A stretch of 64,000 bases of DNA from an uncultured Mesonia sp. (GTDB lineage: Bacteria > Bacteroidota > Bacteroidia > Flavobacteriales > Flavobacteriaceae), in NCBI GenBank assembly GCA_958296185.1, contig CATQIB010000007.1, forward strand, positions 77,501 through 141,500, written 5' to 3'. The notes under the pieces were generated by a model, which was given only the letters and a program-made list of their open reading frames with translations, was not told where the DNA came from and ran no database searches. Within the stretch, counting starts at the first letter, position 1, and each line of letters starts with the position of its first letter. Shown piece after piece: positions 8,604 to 16,603 of the stretch. Made by a program: the position numbers and the translations under genes.

Positions 8604-9002
8604 TTACAGCAAACTCTTTCGTTCTCTAGCCATAAAAATTTTCATATGAAAATTGGTTCCTAAGTTTCTAGCTAACTCTTTGGCTCTTTCGGCGCGTTCT
8701 CCCTCGTACAATTGGTCTATGGTCTGCCACCACAAATTTAACCACACGCCAAAATGCTTTGCCTCAATACTATTATCAAATTTTTGGTCAACCATAATGT
8801 GTGCCCTACCGGGGCGGCCTCTAAACTTATCTACATAAAACAAATTGCTTTCCCAAAAGTCGGTTAATTTCTCGAGGTGTTCCTCCCAGTCTGATATGGT
8901 CTCATTAAAAAAATGTCCTATTTCTTTATTCTTACGCACCTTTTGGTAGAAGCTTCTTACCAACAAAGCCACGTCTGCTCGTTCTTCAATTTCTTTTAAC
9001 AT
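8604..9002 (-). CDS. Group III truncated haemoglobin
   Basis: A 132-residue globin-like haem protein. The N-terminal helix (VALLVRSFYQKVRKN), the FFNETISDWEEHLEKLTDFWESNLF segment and the IEAKHFGVWLNLWWQTID helix with the proximal His fit the group III truncated haemoglobin pattern. Such proteins are thought to act in oxygen or nitric oxide chemistry under low oxygen. It lies 14 bases downstream of the CoA-transferase gene and likely shares its transcript, close to the cbb3 oxidase locus, which supports a microaerobic role. Function beyond haem binding is inferred. Confidence 0.88.
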   Translation of the reverse strand: MLKEIEERADVALLVRSFYQKVRKNKEIGHFFNETISDWEEHLEKLTDFWESNLFYVDKFRGRPGRAHIMVDQKFDNSIEAKHFGVWLNLWWQTIDQLYEGERAERAKELARNLGTNFHMKIFMARERKSLL

Positions 9003-9016
9003 CTGCAGGCTAATTT

Positions 9017-10285
9017 TTAGTTATTCAATCGTTCATAGGCTAATTTACTCAATTCTTCTTGATGATCGGGGTGTGCTATAGAAATTAACGCCTTTGCTCT
9101 TTGCTTTAAGCTTTTTCCAAATAAATTTACAACTCCGTTTTCGGTAACCACATAATGAACGTGTGCACGTGTTGTGGTTACCCCTGCCCCTTTCTTTAGG
9201 TAAGGGGTGATTTTTGAGATGCCTTTGGCGGTAATAGAAGGCATGGCTATGATTGCTTTACCGTCTTCTGAAAGACTTGCTCCTCGTATGAAATCCATTT
9301 GGCCTCCAACTCCAGAGAATTGCATTTTTCCAATGGTATCTGCACAAACTTGTCCAGTAATATCTATTTCAATTGCCGAATTTATGGCAGTTACCTTAGG
9401 GTTTCTACGTATAATAGAAGTGTCATTGGTATAAGCCGCTTCTTTAAAATGCACCATTGGGTTATCATCAATGAAATCATATAATTTGGGAGATCCCATA
9501 GCAAAACAGGTTACAATTTTACCGTTTTTCACCATTTTCTGACTGCCATTTATGATTCCTTTTTCTACTAAAGGAAGAATACCATCTGAAAACATCTCGG
9601 TATGAATACCAAGATTTTTATGGTTTTTTAAATTATTTAAGACCACATTAGGTATGGCTCCAATACCCATTTGTAAGGTAGCACCGTCTTCTATTAATTG
9701 GGCTACGTGATTACCAATAGCTAATTCTGTAGCCGTCGGTTCAGAAAGAAATACTTGGTGTATAGGTTCATCAACCTCTACCATGGCATCAATTTGCTGT
9801 ACGTGAATTATTCCATCGCCGTGAGTTCTCGGTACATTTGGGTTTACTTGTGCAATTACACGTTTTGCATTTTCTATAGCCGATAAGGTTACATCTACAG
9901 AAGTTCCTAAAGAGCAAAAACCATGTTTATCTGGTGGAGAAACTTGAATAAATGCTACATCTAAAGGCAATATGTTACGCTTAAACAATAAGTGAACCTC
10001 ACTTAAAAATATGGGTATATAATCTCCTTGTTGTTGATTGACTGCTTTTCTTACATTGCTACCAACAAAGCAAGAATTTACTCGAAAGCTTTGATTGTAA
10101 GGCTCTTGGGTATATTTAGCTTCTCCTTCGGTGTGCAGTTGTACTATTTCTACATTATCTAATTCTTTATATCGATCGCACAGCGCTTTAATGATTAACT
10201 TTGGGGTCATCGCGGCTCCTTGAAAAAACAACCTAGAATTAGATTTAACTTGTTCTACTGCTTGTTGGGCGGTAATATATAACAT
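9017..10285 (-). CDS. Acetyl-CoA hydrolase/transferase family protein
   Basis: A 422-residue cytosolic CoA-transferase of the acetyl-CoA hydrolase/4-hydroxybutyrate CoA-transferase family. It shows the N-terminal fold with DVAFIQVSPPDKHGFCSLG near residue 115 and the active-site segment IHTEMFSDG near residue 227, whose Glu would carry the covalent CoA intermediate. The C-terminal domain has FSGVGGQMDFIRGA and GVTTTRAHVHYVVTE. It probably moves CoA between acetate and another acyl group. The exact acyl partner is not readable, so I give no gene symbol. It precedes the truncated haemoglobin gene with a 14-base gap. Confidence 0.9.
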   Translation of the reverse strand: MLYITAQQAVEQVKSNSRLFFQGAAMTPKLIIKALCDRYKELDNVEIVQLHTEGEAKYTQEPYNQSFRVNSCFVGSNVRKAVNQQQGDYIPIFLSEVHLLFKRNILPLDVAFIQVSPPDKHGFCSLGTSVDVTLSAIENAKRVIAQVNPNVPRTHGDGIIHVQQIDAMVEVDEPIHQVFLSEPTATELAIGNHVAQLIEDGATLQMGIGAIPNVVLNNLKNHKNLGIHTEMFSDGILPLVEKGIINGSQKMVKNGKIVTCFAMGSPKLYDFIDDNPMVHFKEAAYTNDTSIIRRNPKVTAINSAIEIDITGQVCADTIGKMQFSGVGGQMDFIRGASLSEDGKAIIAMPSITAKGISKITPYLKKGAGVTTTRAHVHYVVTENGVVNLFGKSLKQRAKALISIAHPDHQEELSKLAYERLNN

Positions 10286-10347
10286 AATAAGTACTTTAAA
10301 TTTTATGCAAAATTACACGTACAGAGCGAAGTAAACTATGATATTTA

Positions 10348-11073
10348 TTAGTTTTGTGGCAAATTTGGTGCGCAGTCAAAATTTGCTTCGGGCGACTCAA
10401 TAAAATTAACCGATTCTGGCGAAACATAAGGAATACCTAATCCTAACCCTCGTAAAATAAATAGTATTCCAATTACGACCAAAGCATATGGTATTATTTT
10501 TTGAAATCTATTGCGCCATTTTTGATTAAGGAAATCTTTTGCATATATCACTAAAGTCATTAAGGGTATTGTTCCTAAACCAAAGAGCAGCATATAAGCG
10601 GTGCTTAAGGCCATAGACTCGAATGTGAAGGTTGCAAATACCGCCATATAAAGTAACCCACAAGGTAAAAATCCGTTAAGGAAACCAATAGTAAGGAATG
10701 TATCTGGTGTACGCTTTTTTAGTTCTTTACCTAAAGCCGATTTTACTTTTGCAATTAATTTATATATAGGATTAACCACATTTATTTTCCTAAATGTACG
10801 GCTAGGTAGAACAACCACTACAATCATTATCACCCCAATTACAATAGAAATAAGCTGCTGAAAACCAAATAAGTATAATCCTTTACCTATTAAGCCGAAA
10901 AGTAAGCCAATGATGCAATAGCTTATTAATCTACCTAAATGATACAAGCTTAATTGAAAAGCTTTACGTATACGATTCGTGCGGTCTAGAGGCAGCATAA
11001 AGGCAATTGGCCCGCACATACCTACACAATGCAGGCTGCCCAACAAACCTAATAGAAAAGCAGACCAAAGCAT
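10348..11073 (-). CDS. SafE/TauE-like membrane protein of the cbb3 locus
   Basis: An inner-membrane protein of 241 residues with about six hydrophobic segments. The first contains GSLHCVGMCGPIAF, the Cys-x3-Cys motif typical of the sulfite-exporter TauE/SafE-like, DsbD-related proteins that sit at the end of cbb3 oxidase operons. These are thought to help copper delivery or cytochrome assembly. It follows ccoH by two bases, so it is almost surely cotranscribed. The soluble tail after the last helix contains one Cys. Family placement is good; the exact activity is inferred from context. Confidence 0.85.
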   Translation of the reverse strand: MLWSAFLLGLLGSLHCVGMCGPIAFMLPLDRTNRIRKAFQLSLYHLGRLISYCIIGLLFGLIGKGLYLFGFQQLISIVIGVIMIVVVVLPSRTFRKINVVNPIYKLIAKVKSALGKELKKRTPDTFLTIGFLNGFLPCGLLYMAVFATFTFESMALSTAYMLLFGLGTIPLMTLVIYAKDFLNQKWRNRFQKIIPYALVVIGILFILRGLGLGIPYVSPESVNFIESPEANFDCAPNLPQN

Positions 11074-11075
11074 AG

Positions 11076-11522
11076 TTATAAATGAAGCTCTTTTTTAAAT
11101 CGGTAATTTTTATTGTTTTCTTCCCATTCTATTATAACCGACCAAATGCCCCCGACCAATTTTTCTTTGGGTACAAACATTTCTCCATTCTTCAGTTGAA
11201 AAGGCAAGGTGAAATCTAGTTTTTTGTTCGATGGTCTGTACATAAGAAGTGTACCTTTAGCCAATTCACTCACCTTATCTTTAGGCATTTTGACACGTAA
11301 ATCTCCAGCTATTTCTTCGACTACAATATCTTTTTTAAATGGTAATACATTTTGCTCTGCCTCAATTTGTCCGTTTAACTTTAACTCTTGTTTGTAATAC
11401 TCTTCTACTACCAAATCGTGCTCATACGCATCATTGGTAGAAACTTTTATAACAAAATAAAGTATAAAGCTTATAAATCCTATAAAGGCAATCACGATAC
11501 CCCAACCCCAATTAATTTTCAT
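11076..11522 (-). CDS. ccoH: FixH family protein (CcoH)
   Basis: A 148-residue single-pass membrane protein. The N-terminal helix (WGWGIVIAFIGFISFILYFVI) is followed by a periplasmic beta-rich domain, the layout of FixH/CcoH, an assembly factor for cbb3 oxidase. The segment ending EEYYKQELKLNGQIEAEQN is characteristic of the Bacteroidota form. It lies between ccoG (13-base gap upstream) and the SafE-like gene. The call rests on topology and locus more than on a sharp motif. Confidence 0.88.
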   Translation of the reverse strand: MKINWGWGIVIAFIGFISFILYFVIKVSTNDAYEHDLVVEEYYKQELKLNGQIEAEQNVLPFKKDIVVEEIAGDLRVKMPKDKVSELAKGTLLMYRPSNKKLDFTLPFQLKNGEMFVPKEKLVGGIWSVIIEWEENNKNYRFKKELHL

Positions 11523-11534
11523 AATTTTTCTTTT

Positions 11535-12962
11535 TTATCTGAAACTTCTTGGTCCTAAAAATGCAGTTACCGTAGTTTCAATTAATTTTTCACCGCTGTA
11601 AACACCAATTTTTAATCGTTCTCTATCGCTCTCAATGGCTGGCAAAGGAATTTCAATAAATAAAGTACCCTGTGCCATACCTTGTTCTGGAACTTCAAAA
11701 GAGTCTTGAGAGACAACCTCTATAGTACCCTTATGGGAAATTAACTTAAAATTTACATCTTCAATTTTTGAAGTAGTTTTATTAATTAATTTATAAGTGT
11801 AGACATTACTTATAATATTATTTTCTTTCTTCTCATACAACTCTCCAGGTAACCGCAAAATACTGGCTTCAACATCGTTACGCAAAAACAACATACCAAT
11901 AAGCACCGCTATTAATATACCCAATACAGCGGTATAACCTTTTAATCTTGGAGAAAAAGTAAAAGGCTTCTTTTCGGCTATATTTTCTTCACTCGCATAA
12001 CGAATAAGTCCTTTTGGTAGATTTACCTTTTCCATCATAGCATCGCAAGCATCTATACAGGCGGTACAGTTTACGCACTCAAGTTGGGTGCCGTTTCTAA
12101 TATCTATACCCGTAGGACAAACTTGCACACATTGAAAACAATCGATACAATCACCCTTACCGCTGGCAGCTCGATCTTCGTTTTTCTTAAACTTAGCTCT
12201 TCCTTTTTCTTTTTCACCACGTTTATAATCATAGGCTACAACAATAGAGTTTTTGTCTAATAAAACCCCTTGAAGTCTTCCGTAAGGGCAAGCGATTATA
12301 CAGACTTGTTCTCTAAACCAAGTAAAAACAAAGTAAAATACACCGGTAAATATAAGCAATGGCAAAATAACATCGGTATGCGCTAAGGGACCATCAATAA
12401 TGTATTGAATAAGCTGATCGCTACCTATGAGATAAGCCAAAAATACATTTGCTATTAAGAATGAAATGATAAAAAATATAAACCATTTTAAAGTTTTCTT
12501 CTTTATTTTATCAGCATTCCAATCTTGCTTGTTGAGTCTAATTTGTTTACCACGGTCTCCTTCTATCCAGTATTCAATACGTCTAAAAACCATCTCCATA
12601 AAAATGGTTTGCGGGCAAATCCATCCACAAAAAATACGCCCAAATGCTACGGTAAAAAGGGTAATAAACACCACACCTATTATCATAGACATTACAAAGA
12701 GGTAAAAATCTTGTGGCCAAAAAGGTAAACCGAAGATATTGAATCGCCTTTCTAAAACATTAAACAAAAGGAATTGATTTCCGTTGATTTTTATGAACGG
12801 TGCGGCAAATAGAAACAATAATAAAAAATAGCTTACATATTTTCTATAATCGTAGTATTTACCCACGGGTTTTTTAGGGTATACCCAAGCTCGTTTTCCT
12901 TCGTCGTCTAAGGTTCCTATTGAGTCCCTAAACTTTTCATTACCTTCTTCAAATTTACTCAT
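11535..12962 (-). CDS. ccoG: Cytochrome c oxidase accessory protein CcoG
   Basis: A polytopic membrane iron-sulfur protein of 475 residues implicated in copper handling during cbb3 oxidase assembly. Membrane helices surround CGWICPQT (about residues 112-119) and CIIACPYG. Two ferredoxin-like cysteine clusters follow, CIDCFQCVQVCP (about 271-282) and CVNCTACIDAC (about 295-305). Another helix and a periplasmic Ig-like C-terminal domain complete the protein. All cysteines are present. A terminator at 13001-13036 separates it from ccoP, so ccoG-ccoH-SafE may form a second transcript. Confidence 0.95.
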   Translation of the reverse strand: MSKFEEGNEKFRDSIGTLDDEGKRAWVYPKKPVGKYYDYRKYVSYFLLLFLFAAPFIKINGNQFLLFNVLERRFNIFGLPFWPQDFYLFVMSMIIGVVFITLFTVAFGRIFCGWICPQTIFMEMVFRRIEYWIEGDRGKQIRLNKQDWNADKIKKKTLKWFIFFIISFLIANVFLAYLIGSDQLIQYIIDGPLAHTDVILPLLIFTGVFYFVFTWFREQVCIIACPYGRLQGVLLDKNSIVVAYDYKRGEKEKGRAKFKKNEDRAASGKGDCIDCFQCVQVCPTGIDIRNGTQLECVNCTACIDACDAMMEKVNLPKGLIRYASEENIAEKKPFTFSPRLKGYTAVLGILIAVLIGMLFLRNDVEASILRLPGELYEKKENNIISNVYTYKLINKTTSKIEDVNFKLISHKGTIEVVSQDSFEVPEQGMAQGTLFIEIPLPAIESDRERLKIGVYSGEKLIETTVTAFLGPRSFR

Positions 12963-13000
12963 ACTGTAAAATGCCTATTATGATAATTCAACCTTTTCTT

Positions 13001-13036
13001 AAAAAAAAGACTTCTAACCAAAATCAGAAGTCTTTT
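13001..13036 (-). terminator. Terminator between ccoP and ccoG
   Basis: A perfect 11-bp stem AAAAGACTTCT/AGAAGTCTTTT (13005-13015 and 13026-13036) with an 8-base T-run on the minus strand. It ends or attenuates the ccoNOQP transcript. Confidence 0.8.
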
Positions 13037-13082
13037 ATCGTGCTAAGATTTAGTTATAATTTTGATTTGCAAAAACAAGATA

Positions 13083-13961
13083 CTACTCATTACCTGCCCA
13101 TAAATCGCCTTGTGGTTCTTTTGCGCCTTCTGGGTTGGTACCACCTAATGAAATAACATAGCTGGCTACTTGTGCCATTTCAAGAGGCTTCAAAGTTTGT
13201 TTCCAAGCTACCATTCCTTTACCATCACGACCTCCTTCTGAAATGGTTTTAAAGACGTTTTTCACCCCACCGCCAAGTATCCAATACTCATCGGTTAAAT
13301 TAGGCCCAATACTTCCGCCTCCATCGGCTTTATGGCAAGCAATACAATTTTGCATATATAAGTTTTCACCCGCTTTTAAATCTGAAGCATCGGTCAACAA
13401 GGTTACCGTATTGATATCGATCAAATCTTTTGCTGTTCTCTTATACTCCTCTATTTCCTTTTCGGCTTGAGCCAACTCCATTTCGAATTCTTCGTGTTGC
13501 GTATAATCAACGAAAATGTGAAAACGTACCATATAAACTACTGCAAAAATAATAGTCGCATAAAACAAGTAGGTCCACCAAGGCGGCAAGTTATTATCAA
13601 GTTCTTTAATACCGTCATAATTATGATCTAAAATAATCTCATCTTCATTCTCGATTGGCTTTTTATCAAGCATTTTATGATAAGTATCTTTTAACCAAAG
13701 CATAATTTTTGATTCTTCAGCTTGACTGGCCTCAAAACCAAGTTTTTTATCTTCAGGTAAGGCTTTATATAAAACACTATTTAGCGCCTCAACAGCAATT
13801 TCTAAAGCTACCACAACCAATACCGCAACACCAAAAACTAGCCAAGCTATGGGGTACACCATAAAGGTGGATTGATCTCCTGTTTCTACTGTATACTCTA
13901 TAAGCAGATACGCTAAAAGTACAAATAATGCTAAGCGGATGTATGAACCGATTGTTTTCAT
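13083..13961 (-). CDS. ccoP: cbb3-type cytochrome c oxidase subunit CcoP (mono-haem form)
   Basis: Membrane-bound c-type cytochrome of 292 residues. Two N-terminal membrane helices are followed by a loop resembling the CcoP N-terminal domain (NNLPPWWTYLFYATIIFAVVYM), then a periplasmic cytochrome c domain with one CIACH haem site (about residues 206-210) and a Met-containing axial region GMVAWKQTL. Proteobacterial CcoP carries two CxxCH motifs; only one is present here, and it is preceded by a long helical linker. The gene overlaps ccoQ by four bases. Electrons would pass from this haem to CcoO. Confidence 0.93.
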   Translation of the reverse strand: MKTIGSYIRLALFVLLAYLLIEYTVETGDQSTFMVYPIAWLVFGVAVLVVVALEIAVEALNSVLYKALPEDKKLGFEASQAEESKIMLWLKDTYHKMLDKKPIENEDEIILDHNYDGIKELDNNLPPWWTYLFYATIIFAVVYMVRFHIFVDYTQHEEFEMELAQAEKEIEEYKRTAKDLIDINTVTLLTDASDLKAGENLYMQNCIACHKADGGGSIGPNLTDEYWILGGGVKNVFKTISEGGRDGKGMVAWKQTLKPLEMAQVASYVISLGGTNPEGAKEPQGDLWAGNE

Positions 13962-14143
13962 AATTCTTGATCGTTTTGGTTATCTAAAGGCAAGTTACTT
14001 ACCTCTTTTATATAGTCTTTTTTGGCGGTAAATACCCAGTAGAATAATGCTGAAAAGAATAGGAAAAATATTAGCAATGAAATAATTGGGTAAATCTCGA
14101 TATTTTCGATGGTCTCTAAATGACCTTTTACAAATTTAAACAT
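13958..14143 (-). CDS. ccoQ: CcoQ-like small cbb3 oxidase subunit
   Basis: A 61-residue single-helix protein (hydrophobic YPIISLLIFFLFFSALFYWV, then a charged tail) encoded between ccoNO and ccoP. Position, size and topology match CcoQ, which stabilises the cbb3 complex. It overlaps ccoP by four bases (ATGA-type junction) and starts 14 bases after the ccoNO stop, indicating tight translational coupling. Confidence 0.85.
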   Translation of the reverse strand: MFKFVKGHLETIENIEIYPIISLLIFFLFFSALFYWVFTAKKDYIKEVSNLPLDNQNDQEL

Positions 14144-14157
14144 CGTGTAATGGTTTT

Positions 14158-16350
14158 TTAGTTTGTACTAGAAACTTCTTCTTTTACATTAATATCTGTA
14201 CCTAATCGTTGTAGATAAGCAATAACGGCAACTACTTCTCGATTTCGCATTTCAATAAACTCCAATCCGTTTTCTTGAGCATAAGCTTTATCGGCTTTAT
14301 AGGTCTCGGCAAAATCGGGATCGGTGTGTAGGTTCTCCTCGATAGCAGCACCTTGTTCCTCCATCCATTTTTGCGCATTGGCAATCTCTTCATCGGTATA
14401 TGGAACACCCAGTTTTACTAAGGTACGCATCTTCGCTTCTGTATTCGATTTATCTAAGGCATTGGTGATTAACCAAGGGTATCGTGGCATAATACTACCC
14501 GCCGAGGTAGTCTGCGGATCATAAAAGTGATTGAAGTGCCAGTTATCAGAATATTTTTTACCGATTCTGTGTAAATCTGGACCAGTACGTTTACTACCCC
14601 ATAAAAACGGACGATCATATACAAACTCTCCTGCTTTTGAATACTCCCCATAGCGTTCTACCTCACTTCTAAAGGGTCTAATCATTTGCGAGTGACAAGA
14701 AACACAACCTTCACGGATGTAAATATCGCGTCCCTCTAGCTCTAGTGGAGTATAAGGTTTAACGGTAGAAATAGTCGGGATGTTGGACTCTACCAATAGG
14801 GTAGGTATAATTTGTACAGCTCCTCCAATCAAGATGGCAATAGTGGCATAGATAGTTAATTTAACGGGTCTTCGCTCTAACCAAGTGTGATAACCCTCAC
14901 CTGCAGTTCTTTTCTTTGTAACTTTAGGTAAAGCTGCAGCTTCGGCCAATTCATCGGTAACGGTAGAACCTTTTCTTACAGTCATAACCACATTATATAA
15001 TAAGATAAATGCACCTACAATGTACATAGAACCACCAATGGCACGCATCCAATACATAGGCATAATCTCGGTAACGGTTTCAAGGAAGTTTCCATACACC
15101 AATGTACCATCTGGGTTAAATTGCTTCCACATAGAAGCTTGTGTAAATCCGGCTACATATAGCGGAAGCGCATACAGAATAATTCCTAAAGTTCCCACCC
15201 AAAAATGCACATTGGCTAGGGCAATAGAGTATAATTTAGTTTTAAACAAGCGTGGAATCAACCAATAAATCATTCCAAAGGCTAAAAATCCGTTCCAAGC
15301 AAGTGCTCCCACGTGAACGTGAGCAATAATCCAATCGGTAAAGTGACCAATAGCATTAATGTTTTTTAATGATAGCATAGGTCCTTCAAAAGTGGCCATA
15401 CCATAACCGGTAATGGCAACTACCATAAATTTAAGAATAGGATCTGTTCTTACTTTATCCCAGGCACCTCGTAAGGTCAATAAACCATTAATCATACCTC
15501 CCCATGACGGAGCGATAAGCATTACCGAAAAAGCCACCCCTAAATTTTGAGCCCAATCTGGTAAAGAAGAGTACAATAAGTGGTGCGGTCCTGCCCAAAT
15601 ATATATGAAAATTAACGACCAGAAGTGAATAATAGATAGTCGGTAAGAATAAACGGGCCTATTGGCTGCTTTAGGCACAAAATAGTACATTAAACCTAAG
15701 AATGGTGTGGTTAAGAAAAACGCAACCGCATTGTGCCCATACCACCACTGCACCAAAGCATCTTGAACCCCAGCATATGCAGAATAGCTTTTCAAGAAAG
15801 TTGCAGGCAATGCTAAACTATTAAAAATATGTAAAACGGCCACCGTTACGAACGTAGCCAGGTAAAACCAGATCGCAACATACATATGACGCTGTCTACG
15901 TTTTAATATAGTAGCTATTAAGTTCCAACCAAAAACAACCCAAACTACCGCAATAGCTATATCTATTGGCCACTCTAACTCAGCATATTCTTTTGAGCTG
16001 GTAAAACCTAAGGGTAAGGTAATTGCTGCAGCTACAATGATGAGCTGCCAACCCCAGAAATTAATATTACTCAAAGCATCGCTAAACATACGTGCTTTAA
16101 GAAGGCGTTGAGTAGAATAATACACTCCTGCAAAAATCGCATTCCCTACAAAGGCAAAAATCACCGCATTAGTATGCAGTGGTCGTAGCCTACCAAAACT
16201 CAACCATGAAATGCCGTCGGTTAGGTTAGGAAAAATAAACATAAAGGCTAATAGCAAGCCCACAGACATTCCTACGATACCCCAAAATATGGTTGCATAC
16301 AGGAATTTTTTTACAATCTTATTGTCATAATAAAATTTTTCGATTTCCAT
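14158..16350 (-). CDS. ccoN: Fused cbb3-type oxidase subunits CcoN-CcoO
   Basis: A 730-residue fusion of the catalytic CcoN (about residues 1-480, twelve or so membrane helices with conserved His such as RPLHTNAVIF, WYGHNAVAFFL and HVHVGALAWNGF) with the mono-haem CcoO domain. The CcoO part is anchored by a helix near residue 500 and carries CVSCHSQM (about 549-556). The oxidase reduces oxygen to water with high oxygen affinity and pumps protons. The N-O fusion is common in Bacteroidota. The reading frame is intact across the junction. ccoS lies just upstream. Confidence 0.97.
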   Translation of the reverse strand: MEIEKFYYDNKIVKKFLYATIFWGIVGMSVGLLLAFMFIFPNLTDGISWLSFGRLRPLHTNAVIFAFVGNAIFAGVYYSTQRLLKARMFSDALSNINFWGWQLIIVAAAITLPLGFTSSKEYAELEWPIDIAIAVVWVVFGWNLIATILKRRQRHMYVAIWFYLATFVTVAVLHIFNSLALPATFLKSYSAYAGVQDALVQWWYGHNAVAFFLTTPFLGLMYYFVPKAANRPVYSYRLSIIHFWSLIFIYIWAGPHHLLYSSLPDWAQNLGVAFSVMLIAPSWGGMINGLLTLRGAWDKVRTDPILKFMVVAITGYGMATFEGPMLSLKNINAIGHFTDWIIAHVHVGALAWNGFLAFGMIYWLIPRLFKTKLYSIALANVHFWVGTLGIILYALPLYVAGFTQASMWKQFNPDGTLVYGNFLETVTEIMPMYWMRAIGGSMYIVGAFILLYNVVMTVRKGSTVTDELAEAAALPKVTKKRTAGEGYHTWLERRPVKLTIYATIAILIGGAVQIIPTLLVESNIPTISTVKPYTPLELEGRDIYIREGCVSCHSQMIRPFRSEVERYGEYSKAGEFVYDRPFLWGSKRTGPDLHRIGKKYSDNWHFNHFYDPQTTSAGSIMPRYPWLITNALDKSNTEAKMRTLVKLGVPYTDEEIANAQKWMEEQGAAIEENLHTDPDFAETYKADKAYAQENGLEFIEMRNREVVAVIAYLQRLGTDINVKEEVSSTN

Positions 16351-16360
16351 AATATAATAA

Positions 16361-16546
16361 TTAGTCTTTGGTTTTTATTGATTGTTTTTGATTTTCTTCT
16401 TTAACCAATTCATCTTCAAAAAGCATTCTCACGGCGGGGGTATGTACATCATCATACTGCCCACGTTTTACAGAATAAATAAATACTCCAAAAAAAATAA
16501 GGGCAACTAAAATACTCAATGCCAATAAAAGATAAATTACACTCAT
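16361..16546 (-). CDS. ccoS: cbb3-type oxidase assembly protein CcoS
   Basis: A 61-residue protein with one N-terminal helix (VIYLLLALSILVALIFFGVF), then the conserved short motif around KRGQYDDVHTPAVRMLFED. This is the signature of CcoS, needed for cofactor insertion into cbb3 oxidase. It lies 10 bases upstream of ccoNO and downstream of the copper ATPase gene, the usual order. Confidence 0.92.
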   Translation of the reverse strand: MSVIYLLLALSILVALIFFGVFIYSVKRGQYDDVHTPAVRMLFEDELVKEENQKQSIKTKD

Positions 16547-16603
16547 GTTTAAATTCTAGTTTTCAAAATTACTTGTGAAAGCTTTCTTAAAAAATGACAA
16601 TTA

